Assembly (NCBI GenBank): GCA_030725745.1
Contig: JANRFH010000006.1
Location: 43,120 to 107,119, forward strand
Direction: 5' to 3'
DNA: 64,000 bases
Source: Akkermansiaceae bacterium
GTDB taxonomy: Bacteria > Verrucomicrobiota > Verrucomicrobiia > Verrucomicrobiales > Akkermansiaceae
Part shown: in pieces, positions 8,897-18,337 of the stretch
Numbering within the stretch: the stretch's first letter is position 1
How the letters are laid out: each line of letters opens with the position of its first letter
Position numbers and translations under genes: made by a program
The notes under the pieces: generated by a model
Seen by the model: only the letters and a program-made list of their open reading frames with translations
The model's database searches: none
Told to the model about the DNA's origin: nothing

Positions 8897-9427
8897 TTAC
8901 GTCGCGAGTTCGCCGCGTGCCATGACGACCTTGCCGGTGCGCACGGTTTCGATGATCTCGTATTGCGAGAACATGGCGACTGCCGCGTCGATCTTAGGGC
9001 TATCTCCCGTGATCATGACGACCATAGAAGACGGTGTGAGATCCACGGTCTTCCCGGAGAAATGTTCGGTGATTTGTAGAGCGGCAGAGCGTTCCTCTGT
9101 CTTGCAGAGGAGCTTGATGAGAATCATTTCCTTCGTCACCGAGTCGTTGCTTGTGTGCTCGAAGCAATGGATCACATCGATAAGCTTGCCAACCTGCATG
9201 ATGATCTGATTCAGCCTCGCGGAGTCTCCGCTGATGCCGATGGTCATGCGCGAAAAGCGTGCGTCGCGACCTTGTGAAACAACAAGCGAGTCGATGTTAA
9301 ACGCGCGACGCGAAAACACCTGACAAATGCGCATGAGGACACCCGGCTCATTGTTTACGAGGATAGAGAGGGTGTGGACGGAACCCGTCGGCAGGATAAC
9401 AACGGGGGTGTCTGTGGTAGTAATCAT
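8897..9427 (-). CDS. ilvN: acetolactate synthase small (regulatory) subunit
   Basis: The 176-aa regulatory subunit binds valine and stimulates the large subunit in branched-chain amino acid synthesis. The N-terminal ACT domain begins HTLSILVNNEPGVLMRICQVFSRRAFNIDSL, a strongly conserved IlvN/IlvH sequence (described here in segments: NEPGVL, FSRRAFNIDSL). A second ACT-like region includes IMVQV-type MQVGKLIDVI. The full length is present. It follows ilvB on the same strand with a 133-bp gap that contains a dispersed inverted repeat. Confidence 0.95.
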   Translation of the reverse strand: MITTTDTPVVILPTGSVHTLSILVNNEPGVLMRICQVFSRRAFNIDSLVVSQGRDARFSRMTIGISGDSARLNQIIMQVGKLIDVIHCFEHTSNDSVTKEMILIKLLCKTEERSAALQITEHFSGKTVDLTPSSMVVMITGDSPKIDAAVAMFSQYEIIETVRTGKVVMARGELAT

Positions 9428-9452
9428 GGGGAAAGTTTTCTAGTGGGAAGTT

Positions 9453-9533
9453 TTCAGTTTTCAGGAAAGAAGCCGAATGAGGGAGTTTGCCGTTTCAGCG
9501 ATTGTTTGCCGATCAAATGACCTGAAAACTGAA
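9453..9533. repeat. inverted repeat between ilvB and ilvN
   Basis: A perfect 13-bp pair (TTCAGTTTTCAGG at 9453-9465, its complement at 9521-9533) encloses 55 bp. The AT-rich style resembles other intergenic repeats in the window near 18.3, 28.4 and 41.7 kb. It may be a mobile palindrome rather than an attenuator. Confidence 0.5.
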
Positions 9534-9560
9534 CACTTAAAACTAGCAAACTCAACCGAC

Positions 9561-11288
9561 TCAGGTCGATCCGATGGGCTTGGCCATTTTCGTCTTGGGT
9601 GCCTCGATGATCATGTCTTCGAGAGCAGCGCCGGCCGGGATCATCGGGAAAACGTTGTCGGTCTTGATGCACTCGGCGTGGATGAGGATGGGGCCGTCGT
9701 TGTAGGCGAGAGCTTTCTCAAGCTGCTTGGTGACATCCGCAGGGCGCTTGATGTAAACGGACGGGATGCCGTAGGCGGCGGCGAGTTTGCAGAAATCAGG
9801 GTTACCCACGAGATCCACTCCAGAGGTGCGGTCTTCGTAAAAAAGCTCCTGCCACTGGCGAACCATGCCGAGGTAGTGATTGTTGAGAACCACGATTTTC
9901 ACGGGAAGCTTGTGAATCGCCGCCGTCGCAAGCTCGAACAATGTCATCTGGAAGCCGCCGTCTCCGGAGATGGAGATGACCGTTTTCTTCGGACATGCAA
10001 GCTGTGCGCCGATAGCCGCCGGAAAGCCGAAGCCCATGGTGCCCGCGCCACCGGAAGAGAGCCAGTGGTAGGACTCGTGGTTTTTGTAAAACTGAGCCGC
10101 CCACATCTGGTGCTGGCCGACGTCTGTCGAGACAATCGCCTCGCCATTAGTGAGATGATAGAGTTCATCGATGACTTGCTGCATGCGCAGGCCGCCTTGC
10201 TTTTTATAGCCGAGAGGAAATTTCTTTTTGTAGCCATCCAGCTTCGCGATCCACTCCGTTGTTTCGAGCGGCCCGATCTTTTCGTTGATCTCTGCTAGGG
10301 CTGCCTTCGCATCGCCTACGATCATAACGTCTGGCTGAACCATCTTCCCCATTTCCGCAGGGTCGATGTCGATGTGGATGATCTTCGCGTCCTTACAGAA
10401 CTTATCTGGCTGGCCGATAATGCGGTCATCGAAGCGTGAGCCAACGTTGATCAGGAGGTCGCACTCGACCATTGCCTTGTTCGCGTAGGCCGTGCCGTGC
10501 ATGCCGAGCATGCCGAGCGAGAGCGCATGATTTTCTGGGAAAACACCTTTACCGAGCAGCGTAGAAGTCACCGGGCAATTCAGCGTTTCTGCGAGATGCA
10601 TCAGTTCCTTATCGGCGCGGGCGATCATGCAGCCCTGTCCGGCGAGAATTACGGGGCGCTTCGCCTGAGCGATGAGCGCCGCAGCTTCTTTCACTGCCGC
10701 AGCATCGATATTGAAAGCAGTCTCGGGATTATATCCAGGAAGCTGGAACGGCGGGTTCATCTCACCGGAGAAAGGCCCCTGTGAAATATCCTTGGGCACA
10801 TCGATCAACACCGGCCCCGGGCGACCCGTGGTGGCAATGTGATACGCCTCGCGAGCGATGCGCGGGAGGGCGTTGGTTTCCTTCACCAACCAGTTGTGCT
10901 TCACCACCGGTATGGTGATGCCGAAAATATCTGCCTCTTGGAAAGCATCCTTACCGAGCATCCACGTCACCGTCTGGCCGCAGATCACGATCATTGGAAC
11001 GGAATCCATCATCGCGGTCATCAGGCCGGTCACGGTATTTCCCGCTCCGGGGCCAGAGGTCACAAGAACCGCCGCTGGCCTGCCAGTCGCACGCGCATAG
11101 CCATCTGCCATGTGCACGGCTCCTTGCTCGTGGCGCACGAGGATGAATTTCATCTTCGTCTTCACTGTTTCCAAGGCATCGAAAATCGGAATCGCTGCAC
11201 CGCCGGAATATCCGAAGATGTATTCGATGCCGAGATCGTCGAGCGTCTTGATGAGCGCCTGTGCGCCGTCGATTTGTTGCTTGCTCAT
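9561..11288 (-). CDS. ilvB: acetolactate synthase large (catalytic) subunit
   Basis: This 575-aa ThDP- and FAD-dependent enzyme condenses pyruvate into acetolactate or acetohydroxybutyrate, the first common step of valine, leucine and isoleucine synthesis. The start at 11288 (MSKQQIDGAQ) matches the usual N-terminus; a start at 11327 would add 13 residues. The catalytic Glu lies in LVRHEQGAVHMADGYARATG. The ThDP-binding motif is GDGGFQMTLFELATA, with NNHYLGMVRQWQ following. All three domains are complete. ilvN follows in the same direction. The 297-bp upstream gap is shared with a divergent outer-membrane protein gene. Confidence 0.96.
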   Translation of the reverse strand: MSKQQIDGAQALIKTLDDLGIEYIFGYSGGAAIPIFDALETVKTKMKFILVRHEQGAVHMADGYARATGRPAAVLVTSGPGAGNTVTGLMTAMMDSVPMIVICGQTVTWMLGKDAFQEADIFGITIPVVKHNWLVKETNALPRIAREAYHIATTGRPGPVLIDVPKDISQGPFSGEMNPPFQLPGYNPETAFNIDAAAVKEAAALIAQAKRPVILAGQGCMIARADKELMHLAETLNCPVTSTLLGKGVFPENHALSLGMLGMHGTAYANKAMVECDLLINVGSRFDDRIIGQPDKFCKDAKIIHIDIDPAEMGKMVQPDVMIVGDAKAALAEINEKIGPLETTEWIAKLDGYKKKFPLGYKKQGGLRMQQVIDELYHLTNGEAIVSTDVGQHQMWAAQFYKNHESYHWLSSGGAGTMGFGFPAAIGAQLACPKKTVISISGDGGFQMTLFELATAAIHKLPVKIVVLNNHYLGMVRQWQELFYEDRTSGVDLVGNPDFCKLAAAYGIPSVYIKRPADVTKQLEKALAYNDGPILIHAECIKTDNVFPMIPAGAALEDMIIEAPKTKMAKPIGST

Positions 11289-11490
11289 AAAATTGGGGTT
11301 AAGGCGCAAAAAGTGATCGAATTTCACACGATTTTCAATCGAAAACTAATACTTTTGACGAAAAGACAAAAAATACTCCCTACCAATTCACCAAAAATCG
11401 CCAATTTTTTCAGAACCCTCGAAATTATGGACAAACTCTTCCAAATTCAAAACGTGCGATTTTTAGCCTATCTGAAAAAAAATTACATTT

Positions 11491-11547
11491 TTGACGATTT
11501 TTGATACAGCGTCATATTTTTCGTGTATCTATTTTCACGAAAGATAC
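11491..11547 (+). promoter_or_regulatory. promoter and overlapping palindromes upstream of the barrel gene
   Basis: The AT-rich gap 11289-11585 holds no gene. Candidate elements are TTGACG (11491-11496) with ATATTT (11514-11519), or TTGATA (11501-11506) with TGTATC (11524-11529), each with a 17-bp spacer. Two small palindromes overlap just downstream: TTCGTG/CACGAA (11520-11525, 11536-11541) and GTATCT/AGATAC (11525-11530, 11542-11547). They could be an operator. Confidence 0.3.
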
Positions 11548-11585
11548 TTCGCGCTAGAGAAGTCTCCTTTCCGTCTAATGAATCC

Positions 11586-12554
11586 ATGAAAACACACACT
11601 GCAATCGCCGTAGCCGGAGCGTTCATCGCAACGGCATCCACCGTCTCCGCTAACAGCATTTTCGAAGCGCTAGTGCCGGATAAACCGGCGAATGGTGCTT
11701 TCGAAGACGTGGTTCGCCCCATGACCAACACAACATTGTTCGATCTGGCACTACCGACGACGAACGTCAGGCCAATCTTCATACATCACAATCTGCCAGA
11801 TCGCGTGAGCGTCGGGCCGGGAGGTGCTGCCACCCTTCCGATGGGTGGCGATGTGCAAATTTATGCCCTTCAATTTGAAATTGCCCTCAGCGAAAGACTT
11901 TCCATCGTCGCGACGAAAGACGGATATGTGGACATCAATCCGGGTGACACCTCAATCTGGAGTGCACAATCCGGCTTCGCTAACATCGGAGCAGGTCTGA
12001 AATATGCGTTCATCTACGATCCAGCCAATGAGTTTGTCCTCAGCGGCTCGGCCACCTTCGAGCTTCCGACAGGAAATGACGATGTCTTCCAAGGCCAAGG
12101 TGATGGTGTGTTAAACCTCATCGTCTCCGGCCTCAAGATATGGGATGACTTCCAGCTCGCAAGCGGCGCAGGCCTGAGACTGGCCATGGACGACACTCAA
12201 TCGACTAGCTCCTTCGTAAGCGGACACGCCAGCTACAAGGTTCACGATTGGTTCATACCACTAGTAGAGCTAAACTGGCACCACGTGCTCGAGCCCGGCA
12301 ATGGCACGGCGGCCTTCAATTCGCAGGCTGGGGGCGCTGTCCCCGGAGCTGCCGCCTTCGAAGGCTCGGATCTACTGAACTTCGGAGCACAGCATGCGGG
12401 CTCCAATCGTGATCTTGTGACAGCGGCCGTTGGTTTCCGCTCGCAACTCACCGATTCAATGGAAGTCGGTGCAGCATACGAGATACCCCTCACCAATGAG
12501 CAAGACGGCATCATCGAAGACCGCTTCACTCTAGATCTGATCTACCGCTTCTAG
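11586..12554 (+). CDS. outer-membrane beta-barrel protein
   Basis: This is a 322-aa secreted protein. The ATG at 11586 gives a signal peptide (MKTHTAIAVAGAFIATASTV, then SAN). The mature part has alternating hydrophobic strands with Gly and aromatic residues, and it ends LDLIYRF with the C-terminal Phe typical of barrel proteins inserted by BamA. Segments such as FANIGAGLKYAF and GAGLRLAM resemble transporter-type or MetA-like barrels, but the substrate is unknown. A strong hairpin terminator follows. The gene is transcribed alone, divergently from ilvB. Confidence 0.75.
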   Translation: MKTHTAIAVAGAFIATASTVSANSIFEALVPDKPANGAFEDVVRPMTNTTLFDLALPTTNVRPIFIHHNLPDRVSVGPGGAATLPMGGDVQIYALQFEIALSERLSIVATKDGYVDINPGDTSIWSAQSGFANIGAGLKYAFIYDPANEFVLSGSATFELPTGNDDVFQGQGDGVLNLIVSGLKIWDDFQLASGAGLRLAMDDTQSTSSFVSGHASYKVHDWFIPLVELNWHHVLEPGNGTAAFNSQAGGAVPGAAAFEGSDLLNFGAQHAGSNRDLVTAAVGFRSQLTDSMEVGAAYEIPLTNEQDGIIEDRFTLDLIYRF

Positions 12555-12579
12555 TTTCAGCGGATAATGTCAGTTAGCT

Positions 12580-12611
12580 CCGGAAGACCATGTGTCTTCC
12601 GGGGCTTTTTT
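12580..12611 (+). terminator. rho-independent terminator of the barrel gene
   Basis: A perfect 9-bp GC-rich stem (CCGGAAGAC at 12580-12588 with GTCTTCCGG at 12594-12602) with a 5-nt loop is followed by GGC and a run of six T. It lies 25 bp after the stop codon at 12554. Confidence 0.9.
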
Positions 12612-12676
12612 GTTTCAAAATAGCTCGATGGGCGAAGCCTTGCGAAATTTCCGGGAAACGACAGCATCAGCCCTAG

Positions 12677-13162
12677 ATGAGCACCACAACCCTCATAAAA
12701 GCTGATCCCTCCCAGCCGGATCACGCCTCAGCCATCGTCCACTTGCTGGATATCTATGCCAGCAGCCCGACCGGCGGCGGAGAAGGCTTGCCAGATTTTA
12801 CCAAGGTCAACCTCTGCCACGAGCTTTCCAAAAAACCGGGAACCCATGTCATCCTAGCCTACGCCGATGAGCAACCCGCCGGTCTCATCATCTCCTTCGA
12901 GGGATTCTCCACCTTTCAGTGCAAACCCATTCTGAACATCCACGACGTCATCGTGCATCCCGATCACCGGGGCAAAGGGCTAGCGAAGCAACTGTTGGAG
13001 AAATGCGAGGAAGTCGCCCGCGAAATCGGTTGCTGCAAGCTCACCCTCGAAGTCCTGGAGGGAAACGACATCGCGAAACGCGCCTACACATCCTTCGGTT
13101 TCACCGGCTACGAACTTGATCCAGCTATGGGCAGGGCGATGTTCTGGGAGAAAAAACTCTGA
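12677..13162 (+). CDS. GNAT family N-acetyltransferase
   Basis: This is a 161-aa acetyltransferase of the GNAT fold. The acetyl-CoA-binding motif A is clear around residues 92-115: IHDVIVHPDHRGKGLAKQLL, matching V-x-P-x-x-R-G-x-G. It is followed by LTLEVLEGNDIAKRAYTSFGF (motif B, described in parts: LEVLEGN, AKRAYTSFGF). The substrate is unknown. The gene is complete and stands alone between a terminator and the protease gene 47 bp downstream. Confidence 0.9.
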   Translation: MSTTTLIKADPSQPDHASAIVHLLDIYASSPTGGGEGLPDFTKVNLCHELSKKPGTHVILAYADEQPAGLIISFEGFSTFQCKPILNIHDVIVHPDHRGKGLAKQLLEKCEEVAREIGCCKLTLEVLEGNDIAKRAYTSFGFTGYELDPAMGRAMFWEKKL

Positions 13163-13209
13163 GGCATACCGGTTGCGCACTCACCCGATCTGCCCTACCG
13201 AAGTGCCAG

Positions 13210-13845
13210 ATGTTCGAATTTAAGATTTTCAATATCCCCGTCCGCGTGGAGCCATGGTTTTGGATTACTCTCGCCTTCGTCAGCGGACAGCTGACACTCA
13301 ACAGCAAGGAAGGACTGATTCGCCTACTACTTTTCATTCTTGCCGGATTTATCTCAATACTCGTCCACGAACTGGGGCACGCACTGAGCGCCAGGCACTT
13401 CGGCCATCGGGTGCACATCGTCCTGCAGGCTTTCGGTGGCTACGCCGCTTATCAGGGTGGCAGCCATGCCCGGAAAAACACCTTCTTGATCACCGCCGCG
13501 GGTCCAGCCATCCAGATCGCACTGGGTCTTGTTGCTCTCGCGTTCGCGAAACAGTTCGATGGCTTCGGCCCACAGATATCCTATTTCGTCGGAGTTCTAT
13601 ACGTCATCAGTTTCTTCTGGGCCATTTTCAACCTTCTTCCAATCCTCCCTATGGACGGTGGCCGCATGTTGGAGACCATACTCGGCCCACGGAACATCAA
13701 GGCCACGCTTATCGTTTCGATAGCCACTGCAACCATTCTCTGCCTTCTGAGCCTGACATTTTCCAAGAGTTTCATCATACCCATTTTCATGGGATATTTG
13801 GCTTACCAATCATTCAAGGCGCTCCAGCAAAACTCCTGGCGCTAA
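13210..13845 (+). CDS. site-2 protease family membrane metalloprotease
   Basis: This 211-aa protein is a compact member of the S2P (M50) family, which cleaves peptides within membranes. The zinc-binding H53-E-L-G-H57 motif lies in a hydrophobic helix (ILVHELGHALSARHFGH), and the third ligand is Asp149 in NLLPILPMDGGRM. There are about five to six hydrophobic segments and no PDZ or CBS domain, as in minimal rhomboid-like M50B proteins. Its substrate is unknown. It converges on the TSUP gene, overlapping it by 4 bp. Confidence 0.88.
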   Translation: MFEFKIFNIPVRVEPWFWITLAFVSGQLTLNSKEGLIRLLLFILAGFISILVHELGHALSARHFGHRVHIVLQAFGGYAAYQGGSHARKNTFLITAAGPAIQIALGLVALAFAKQFDGFGPQISYFVGVLYVISFFWAIFNLLPILPMDGGRMLETILGPRNIKATLIVSIATATILCLLSLTFSKSFIIPIFMGYLAYQSFKALQQNSWR

Positions 13846-14567
13846 CCCCACAGAAGCCGCACCGCCGCAACTGCGGAGAAGCCCACGATCATCCACTCGA
13901 AGGCGACCTGAGGCACTCGTCCGATCAACCATCGGCCGACCACAATGCCGACGAACACAGCCGGTAGAAGCTTCGCATTTTCCCAAAGACTCTCCTGCGT
14001 GATCAGGGCGAGCCGGGCGTTTAGCGGCACCTTGATCAGGTTCACGAGTAGGAAAAACCGCGCGCCAATCCCAATCAGCTCCATCTTCGGAATGCGGCGC
14101 GTAAGCAGGTAGAGCTGGATCACCGGCCCAGCAGCATTTGCGAGCATCGTCGAGAATCCCCCGAGTACGCCCGCCCCGTTGCCGAATCCCCGCGACTCTG
14201 CCAAAACCTCGAAAGCCCCCGGTTTCCACCTCCTAAATGCCTGCACGAGCACCATGAAAAGCACACTACCGCCGATGATGCGCCGTGCCACCAAATCGCC
14301 GATCTCGCCAAGCAGCCACCAACCGATGAAAAGCCCAACCAAGGTCGCGGGTAGCAATTTCCAAACCGGCTTCCACGATCCGTGTTTCAAAAACGCCGGA
14401 TAAGCCATCAGATCCGCCGCGATCAACAACGGTAGCGCAAGCCCCACCGAAGCTTTCGCCCCATAGACCTCCGCCAACAGCACCACGGAAACCAAAGAAA
14501 TCCCGCTAAACCCCGCCTTGGAAAGCCCAATGCATACCGCCGCCACAAGGGCAAGTATCAGCATCAT
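13842..14567 (-). CDS. TSUP (TauE/SafE) family permease
   Basis: This is a 241-aa membrane protein of the sulfite exporter TauE/SafE family, with about eight hydrophobic segments. The N-terminal GLSKAGFSG, like the repeat LAESRGFGNGAGVLGG..., matches the family's duplicated motif around G-x-G-G. Tandem ATG codons at 14567 and 14564 fit the conserved N-terminus. The open frame continues upstream to 14921, but that extension lies opposite the ABC exporter gene and does not look like this family. Members export sulfite, organosulfonates or other anions; the substrate here is unknown. It is divergent from the ABC gene with a 91-bp gap. Confidence 0.85.
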   Translation of the reverse strand: MMLILALVAAVCIGLSKAGFSGISLVSVVLLAEVYGAKASVGLALPLLIAADLMAYPAFLKHGSWKPVWKLLPATLVGLFIGWWLLGEIGDLVARRIIGGSVLFMVLVQAFRRWKPGAFEVLAESRGFGNGAGVLGGFSTMLANAAGPVIQLYLLTRRIPKMELIGIGARFFLLVNLIKVPLNARLALITQESLWENAKLLPAVFVGIVVGRWLIGRVPQVAFEWMIVGFSAVAAVRLLWG

Positions 14568-14658
14568 CGGATCGTCGAGCACGCTGGGAGCCTGCACACC
14601 GCCAACACGCCATGGAAGTGAATTGCGATCTTCCGCCACTCGTTCATCATCACACCGC

Positions 14659-16371
14659 ATGCTCCGCATCATCCGCCACACCCTGCGCTTCCCGCTCCTC
14701 AGCGGGATCTCACTTTTGCTCGCTGTCGCCTGCACCTCGCTGGTGCTCGTCCTCCCGGCGATCACCATGCGCTTCATCGATGTCATCATCGGCCAAAACC
14801 GTGCTGACCTGATCCTCCCCACCGCACTCATCGGCGCGGGAGCAATATTCGCACGGCAACTCCTTTTCACCCTCCGCTCCTTTCTCAATAACCACCTGGA
14901 GCTGAAACTCACCCACGTCATCCGCGTCGAGCTTTACGACAAGCTCCAGCGTCTCCCCATTCCGTGGTTCGATAAAAACTCGTCAGGGGAAATCATGTCC
15001 CGCGTCTCCAGCGACGTCCCGGCTACAAACCGTGTCATCATCGAAGGCCTCGACCAAGCCATCGCCGCCGTCCTCCAGTTCCTCATCGTGCTTGGCTTCA
15101 TGCTCTATCAGTCATGGGAGCTGACCCTCATCGTCCTCGCTCCCCTCCCCTTCATCGGTGCCATCACTGTCTGGTGGTCGAAAAAGGCGGAACCGAAATG
15201 GACGGCATCATCCGAAGCCTCATCCGCACTCAACGCCATCCTCCACGACAACCTCGCAGGCATCCGTCAGATCAAAGCCTATACGGTCGAGCCACAGGCG
15301 CTCTCCGATTTCGACGAAGCCTCCCAGCTCGCCGGCGACAAGCAGATGGATGTCATGAAAGGCCAAGCCATCGTCTGGCCGACGGTTTCCTTCATCGCCG
15401 AATCCGGCATCATCCTCATGGTCGCCTTCGGCGCGTATTGGACGCTTGAAGGCAAGCTCCCCGAGACCGGCGGCACGGTCATCGCCTTCCTCGTCGCATG
15501 GGGTTTCCTCTTCGAGCCGATCTCGAAAATTAACCCACTCTCCCAGACATTTACGAAAGGTCTAGTATCTGCAAAACGCGTCTTCGCCATCATTGACAGC
15601 CCGGATGAAACTCATCTTACCGAAGGCAAACGCCCCGCCACTTTCACCGGAGAAATCGAATTCCGCGGCGTTTCCTTCTCCTACAATCCGGAAACCACCG
15701 CCCTCCGAAACATCAATCTAACCGCCCAGCCCGGCAAGACCATCGCCCTCGTCGGCTCCACCGGCTCCGGGAAATCCACCTTACTCAACCTCCTTTCCCG
15801 CTTTTACGAACCCACCTCCGGAGAAATCCTCCTCGACGGAAATCCAATTTCAGAAATCTCCAAGGAATGGCTGCGCGACCACATCGGCTTCGTCACCCAG
15901 GAACCGTTCCTCTTCAACACCACCCTGCGCGAAAACCTCACCCTCGCGAAACACGAAGCCACCGAAGCCGAGCTCTGGGCCATTCTCGAAGCAGCAAACG
16001 CAGCAGAGTTCATCCGCGAACTCCCCGAAGGCCTCGACACCGTCGCCGGTGAGCGCGGCATCCGTTTCTCCGGCGGCGAAAAACAACGCCTCTCCATCGC
16101 CCGAGCTCTTCTCAAAAATCCACCTCTCCTCCTGCTCGACGAAGCGACCTCCGCGCTCGACAACACCACCGAGAAACTCGTCCAGCAAGCCCTTGACAAC
16201 CTCCGCGCGCACCGCACCTCCTTCGTCATCGCCCACCGGCTCTCAACCATCCGCAACGCCGATCTCATCTGCGTCCTCGACCACGGCGAACTCGTCGAAC
16301 GCGGCACGCATGATGAGCTATTGGAAAAAGCAGGCCACTACGCAAAGCTCCAGCTCGGCAAGAAGTCCTGA
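14659..16371 (+). CDS. MsbA-like ABC exporter (permease-ATPase fusion)
   Basis: This is a 570-aa half-transporter. The N-terminal domain (about 1-300) has six membrane helices. The nucleotide-binding domain has Walker A GSTGSGKST, Q-loop VTQEPFLFN, signature FSGGEKQRLSIARALL (SGGEK rather than SGGQ) and Walker B LLLLDEATSALD. The H-loop is IAHRLSTI. It should work as a dimer, exporting a lipid or hydrophobic compound. The ATG at 14659 (MLRIIRHTLRF) is preferred; the frame is open to 14518 but that part overlaps the divergent permease and looks non-coding. Specificity is unknown. Confidence 0.9.
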   Translation: MLRIIRHTLRFPLLSGISLLLAVACTSLVLVLPAITMRFIDVIIGQNRADLILPTALIGAGAIFARQLLFTLRSFLNNHLELKLTHVIRVELYDKLQRLPIPWFDKNSSGEIMSRVSSDVPATNRVIIEGLDQAIAAVLQFLIVLGFMLYQSWELTLIVLAPLPFIGAITVWWSKKAEPKWTASSEASSALNAILHDNLAGIRQIKAYTVEPQALSDFDEASQLAGDKQMDVMKGQAIVWPTVSFIAESGIILMVAFGAYWTLEGKLPETGGTVIAFLVAWGFLFEPISKINPLSQTFTKGLVSAKRVFAIIDSPDETHLTEGKRPATFTGEIEFRGVSFSYNPETTALRNINLTAQPGKTIALVGSTGSGKSTLLNLLSRFYEPTSGEILLDGNPISEISKEWLRDHIGFVTQEPFLFNTTLRENLTLAKHEATEAELWAILEAANAAEFIRELPEGLDTVAGERGIRFSGGEKQRLSIARALLKNPPLLLLDEATSALDNTTEKLVQQALDNLRAHRTSFVIAHRLSTIRNADLICVLDHGELVERGTHDELLEKAGHYAKLQLGKKS

Positions 16372-16405
16372 GCAAGACGGCGGGCTGAAGACCCGCGCTC
16401 CATAC

Positions 16406-17980
16406 TCACGATCCGCAAGCCGCCGCCGCGCATTTCAGCCCGTCCAACGCCGCCGAGACGATCCCTCCCGCATATCCCGCACCCTCACCACAGGGGAAAA
16501 AACCGGAGACTTCCGGGTGCTGGAGAGTCACCGGATCGCGAGGGATTCGCAAAGGCGATGAAGTCCGCGTTTCAAAACCGAGCAACAACGCCTCGGACGA
16601 CGCGTAGTTTTTGATCTGACGGTTGAAAAGCTTAAGCCCGGCGCGCATGCGGGAGGTGATTTCCTTCGAGAGCAGCTCATGCAGCGGCGCGGGATTCAAT
16701 CCGGGGAAGTACGAGGTTTTCGGTAGATCCGCAGAAATTTTCCCGACCAAGTAATCCGCCGCCCTTTGCGCCGGTGCCACCTGCCCGAGTTCGCCGTTGC
16801 CACCCGCCACCTTTGCGCTGCGCTCAAGCATTTCCTGGTAAACAATGCCCGCCATAATCCCGTGCTCCGGGATGAGATGGACGATGTCCTCCGGCTCGAT
16901 AGTCGTCACCAACCCGGAGTTTGCAAACGGAGAGTCGCGACGCGAGAGCGACATGCCATTGACCACCACCTGATTATTCTCCGTCGCCGCCGGGACAACC
17001 CAGCCGCCCGGGCACATGCAGAAGGAGTGCACGCCTCGGTCGTCGATCTTCGTCGCCAGACGGTAGCGCGCCGCTGGCAGAAGATCCGGACGCGGGGCAT
17101 TATATGGCATGTGATATTGCTGCCTATCGATGAATGGCTGTGGGTGCTCGATGCGGAAGCCAATCGCGAAAGGCTTGTGCTCCATCAGGATGCTTTTTCG
17201 CGCCAACAAGCGGTAGATATCCCGCGCCGAGTGACCGGTCGCAAGGATGGTCGCATCGGCGAGAAACTCTTGCCCATCCGTTGTCGTGACGCCCCGGATT
17301 TTCCCTCCCGATACCAGCAGGTCAGACACCTTCGTCTGGAAATGCACTTCACCTCCATGCTCAATCACCGACTGCCGCATCGCCTTCACCACGTTAGGCA
17401 AAAGGTTCGAGCCGATGTGCGGGTGTGCATCCGTTAGGATTTTTTCCGGAGCGCCATGCGCCACCAACACACGGTAAACCTCCGCCACCGGCCCGCGTTT
17501 TTTCGCACGTGTGTAGAGTTTCCCATCGGAGAAAGTCCCCGCCCCGCCTTCGCCGAAGCAGTAGTTCGATTCCTCGATCACCCGCCCCTCGCGCAGGATA
17601 GGCGCGAGATCGAAACGCCGCGCGGAAGCATCTTTCCCCCGCTCAAGCACGATGGGCTTCGCGCCCAGCTCCAAGCATTTCAGCGCCGCGAAAAGCCCTG
17701 CTGGCCCAGCGCCGACGATCAGCACACGCCTCGCGTTTTCCGCCAGCGCCGGAGCCGACCACACGGGCGTCACCTCTTCCGGCAAATCCTCATCCACCGC
17801 CACCTCAAGCCGCAGCTGCACTTTGACCTCACGCTGCCGCGCATCGATGGAATGTTTGCGCAAGCGCAAGCCCTTCACCCGGTCGGGCGATAAACCCAGC
17901 ACCCGTGCCACCTCAGCCTTGCGATCATCATCGCTTTCCGAGCGAGCGAGCGGCAGGACGATATCGAGTGTGTGGATCAT
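16406..17980 (-). CDS. uncharacterised FAD-dependent dehydrogenase (COG2509 type)
   Basis: This is a 524-aa soluble flavoprotein. After an N-terminal 85-residue domain (RPELs-like, with many charged residues) comes the dinucleotide-binding motif VLIVGAGPAGLFAALKCLELG, followed by LERG. Later features include CFGEGGAGTFSDGKL, typical of this family, ILATGHSARD, and a C-terminal PCGEGAGYAGGIVSAA FAD-binding segment. The family is widespread in bacteria, but its substrate is not established. It lies 12 bp downstream of the thioesterase gene on the same strand, suggesting cotranscription. Confidence 0.88.
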   Translation of the reverse strand: MIHTLDIVLPLARSESDDDRKAEVARVLGLSPDRVKGLRLRKHSIDARQREVKVQLRLEVAVDEDLPEEVTPVWSAPALAENARRVLIVGAGPAGLFAALKCLELGAKPIVLERGKDASARRFDLAPILREGRVIEESNYCFGEGGAGTFSDGKLYTRAKKRGPVAEVYRVLVAHGAPEKILTDAHPHIGSNLLPNVVKAMRQSVIEHGGEVHFQTKVSDLLVSGGKIRGVTTTDGQEFLADATILATGHSARDIYRLLARKSILMEHKPFAIGFRIEHPQPFIDRQQYHMPYNAPRPDLLPAARYRLATKIDDRGVHSFCMCPGGWVVPAATENNQVVVNGMSLSRRDSPFANSGLVTTIEPEDIVHLIPEHGIMAGIVYQEMLERSAKVAGGNGELGQVAPAQRAADYLVGKISADLPKTSYFPGLNPAPLHELLSKEITSRMRAGLKLFNRQIKNYASSEALLLGFETRTSSPLRIPRDPVTLQHPEVSGFFPCGEGAGYAGGIVSAALDGLKCAAAACGS

Positions 17981-17992
17981 ACCGCCGGAAAA

Positions 17993-18337
17993 TCAGATTT
18001 CCGCTTTCTGCCCGCGGTCATTCACGGAGACGAAGGTCACGCTCGTTTCGAAAATCGACAGATCAGGCGAGTGTTTTACATCCGTGACGGAGACTTTGTA
18101 GGTGACCGAGGTCTTCCCTTTCCACGCTTTCTCACAATGGATGCGCAGGATCGTGCCATCGCCCACGCCATGGCGGAACTCGACCTTGTCCATGCCTATC
18201 GTCACGAACTGGCAGTGCGGGAACTCAGCCGAGGCGGCAATCCATGCAGCCTCATCTACCCACGAGAGCAAGCGGCCACCGAAGAGTGAACCGTAGTGGT
18301 TGAGGTCTCCGGGAAGGACGAGTCGGTGGGTTTCCAA
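17993..18337 (-). CDS. hotdog-fold acyl-CoA thioesterase
   Basis: This is a 114-aa single hotdog domain of the acyl-CoA thioesterase group (YciA/BACH type). The N-terminus METHRLVLPGDLNHYGSLFGGRLLSWVDEAA contains the family motif N-x-x-G-x-x-F-G-G-x-x-x-x-x-x-D (N13, G16, D28 approximately). It is expected to hydrolyse acyl-CoA to free acid and CoA as a multimer. It is on the shorter side for the group but looks complete. It lies just upstream of the FAD dehydrogenase gene, and an AT-rich repeat directly abuts its start codon. Confidence 0.88.
   Translation of the reverse strand: METHRLVLPGDLNHYGSLFGGRLLSWVDEAAWIAASAEFPHCQFVTIGMDKVEFRHGVGDGTILRIHCEKAWKGKTSVTYKVSVTDVKHSPDLSIFETSVTFVSVNDRGQKAEI

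Noticed and set aside
9477-10298. 273-aa plus-strand open frame opposite ilvB
   Set aside because: The ilvB reading has full conserved motifs; this is an antisense by-product.
14568-14921. N-terminal extension of the minus-strand TSUP gene
   Set aside because: The extension lies opposite the ABC exporter and is Arg/Ser-rich; the family N-terminus begins at 14567.
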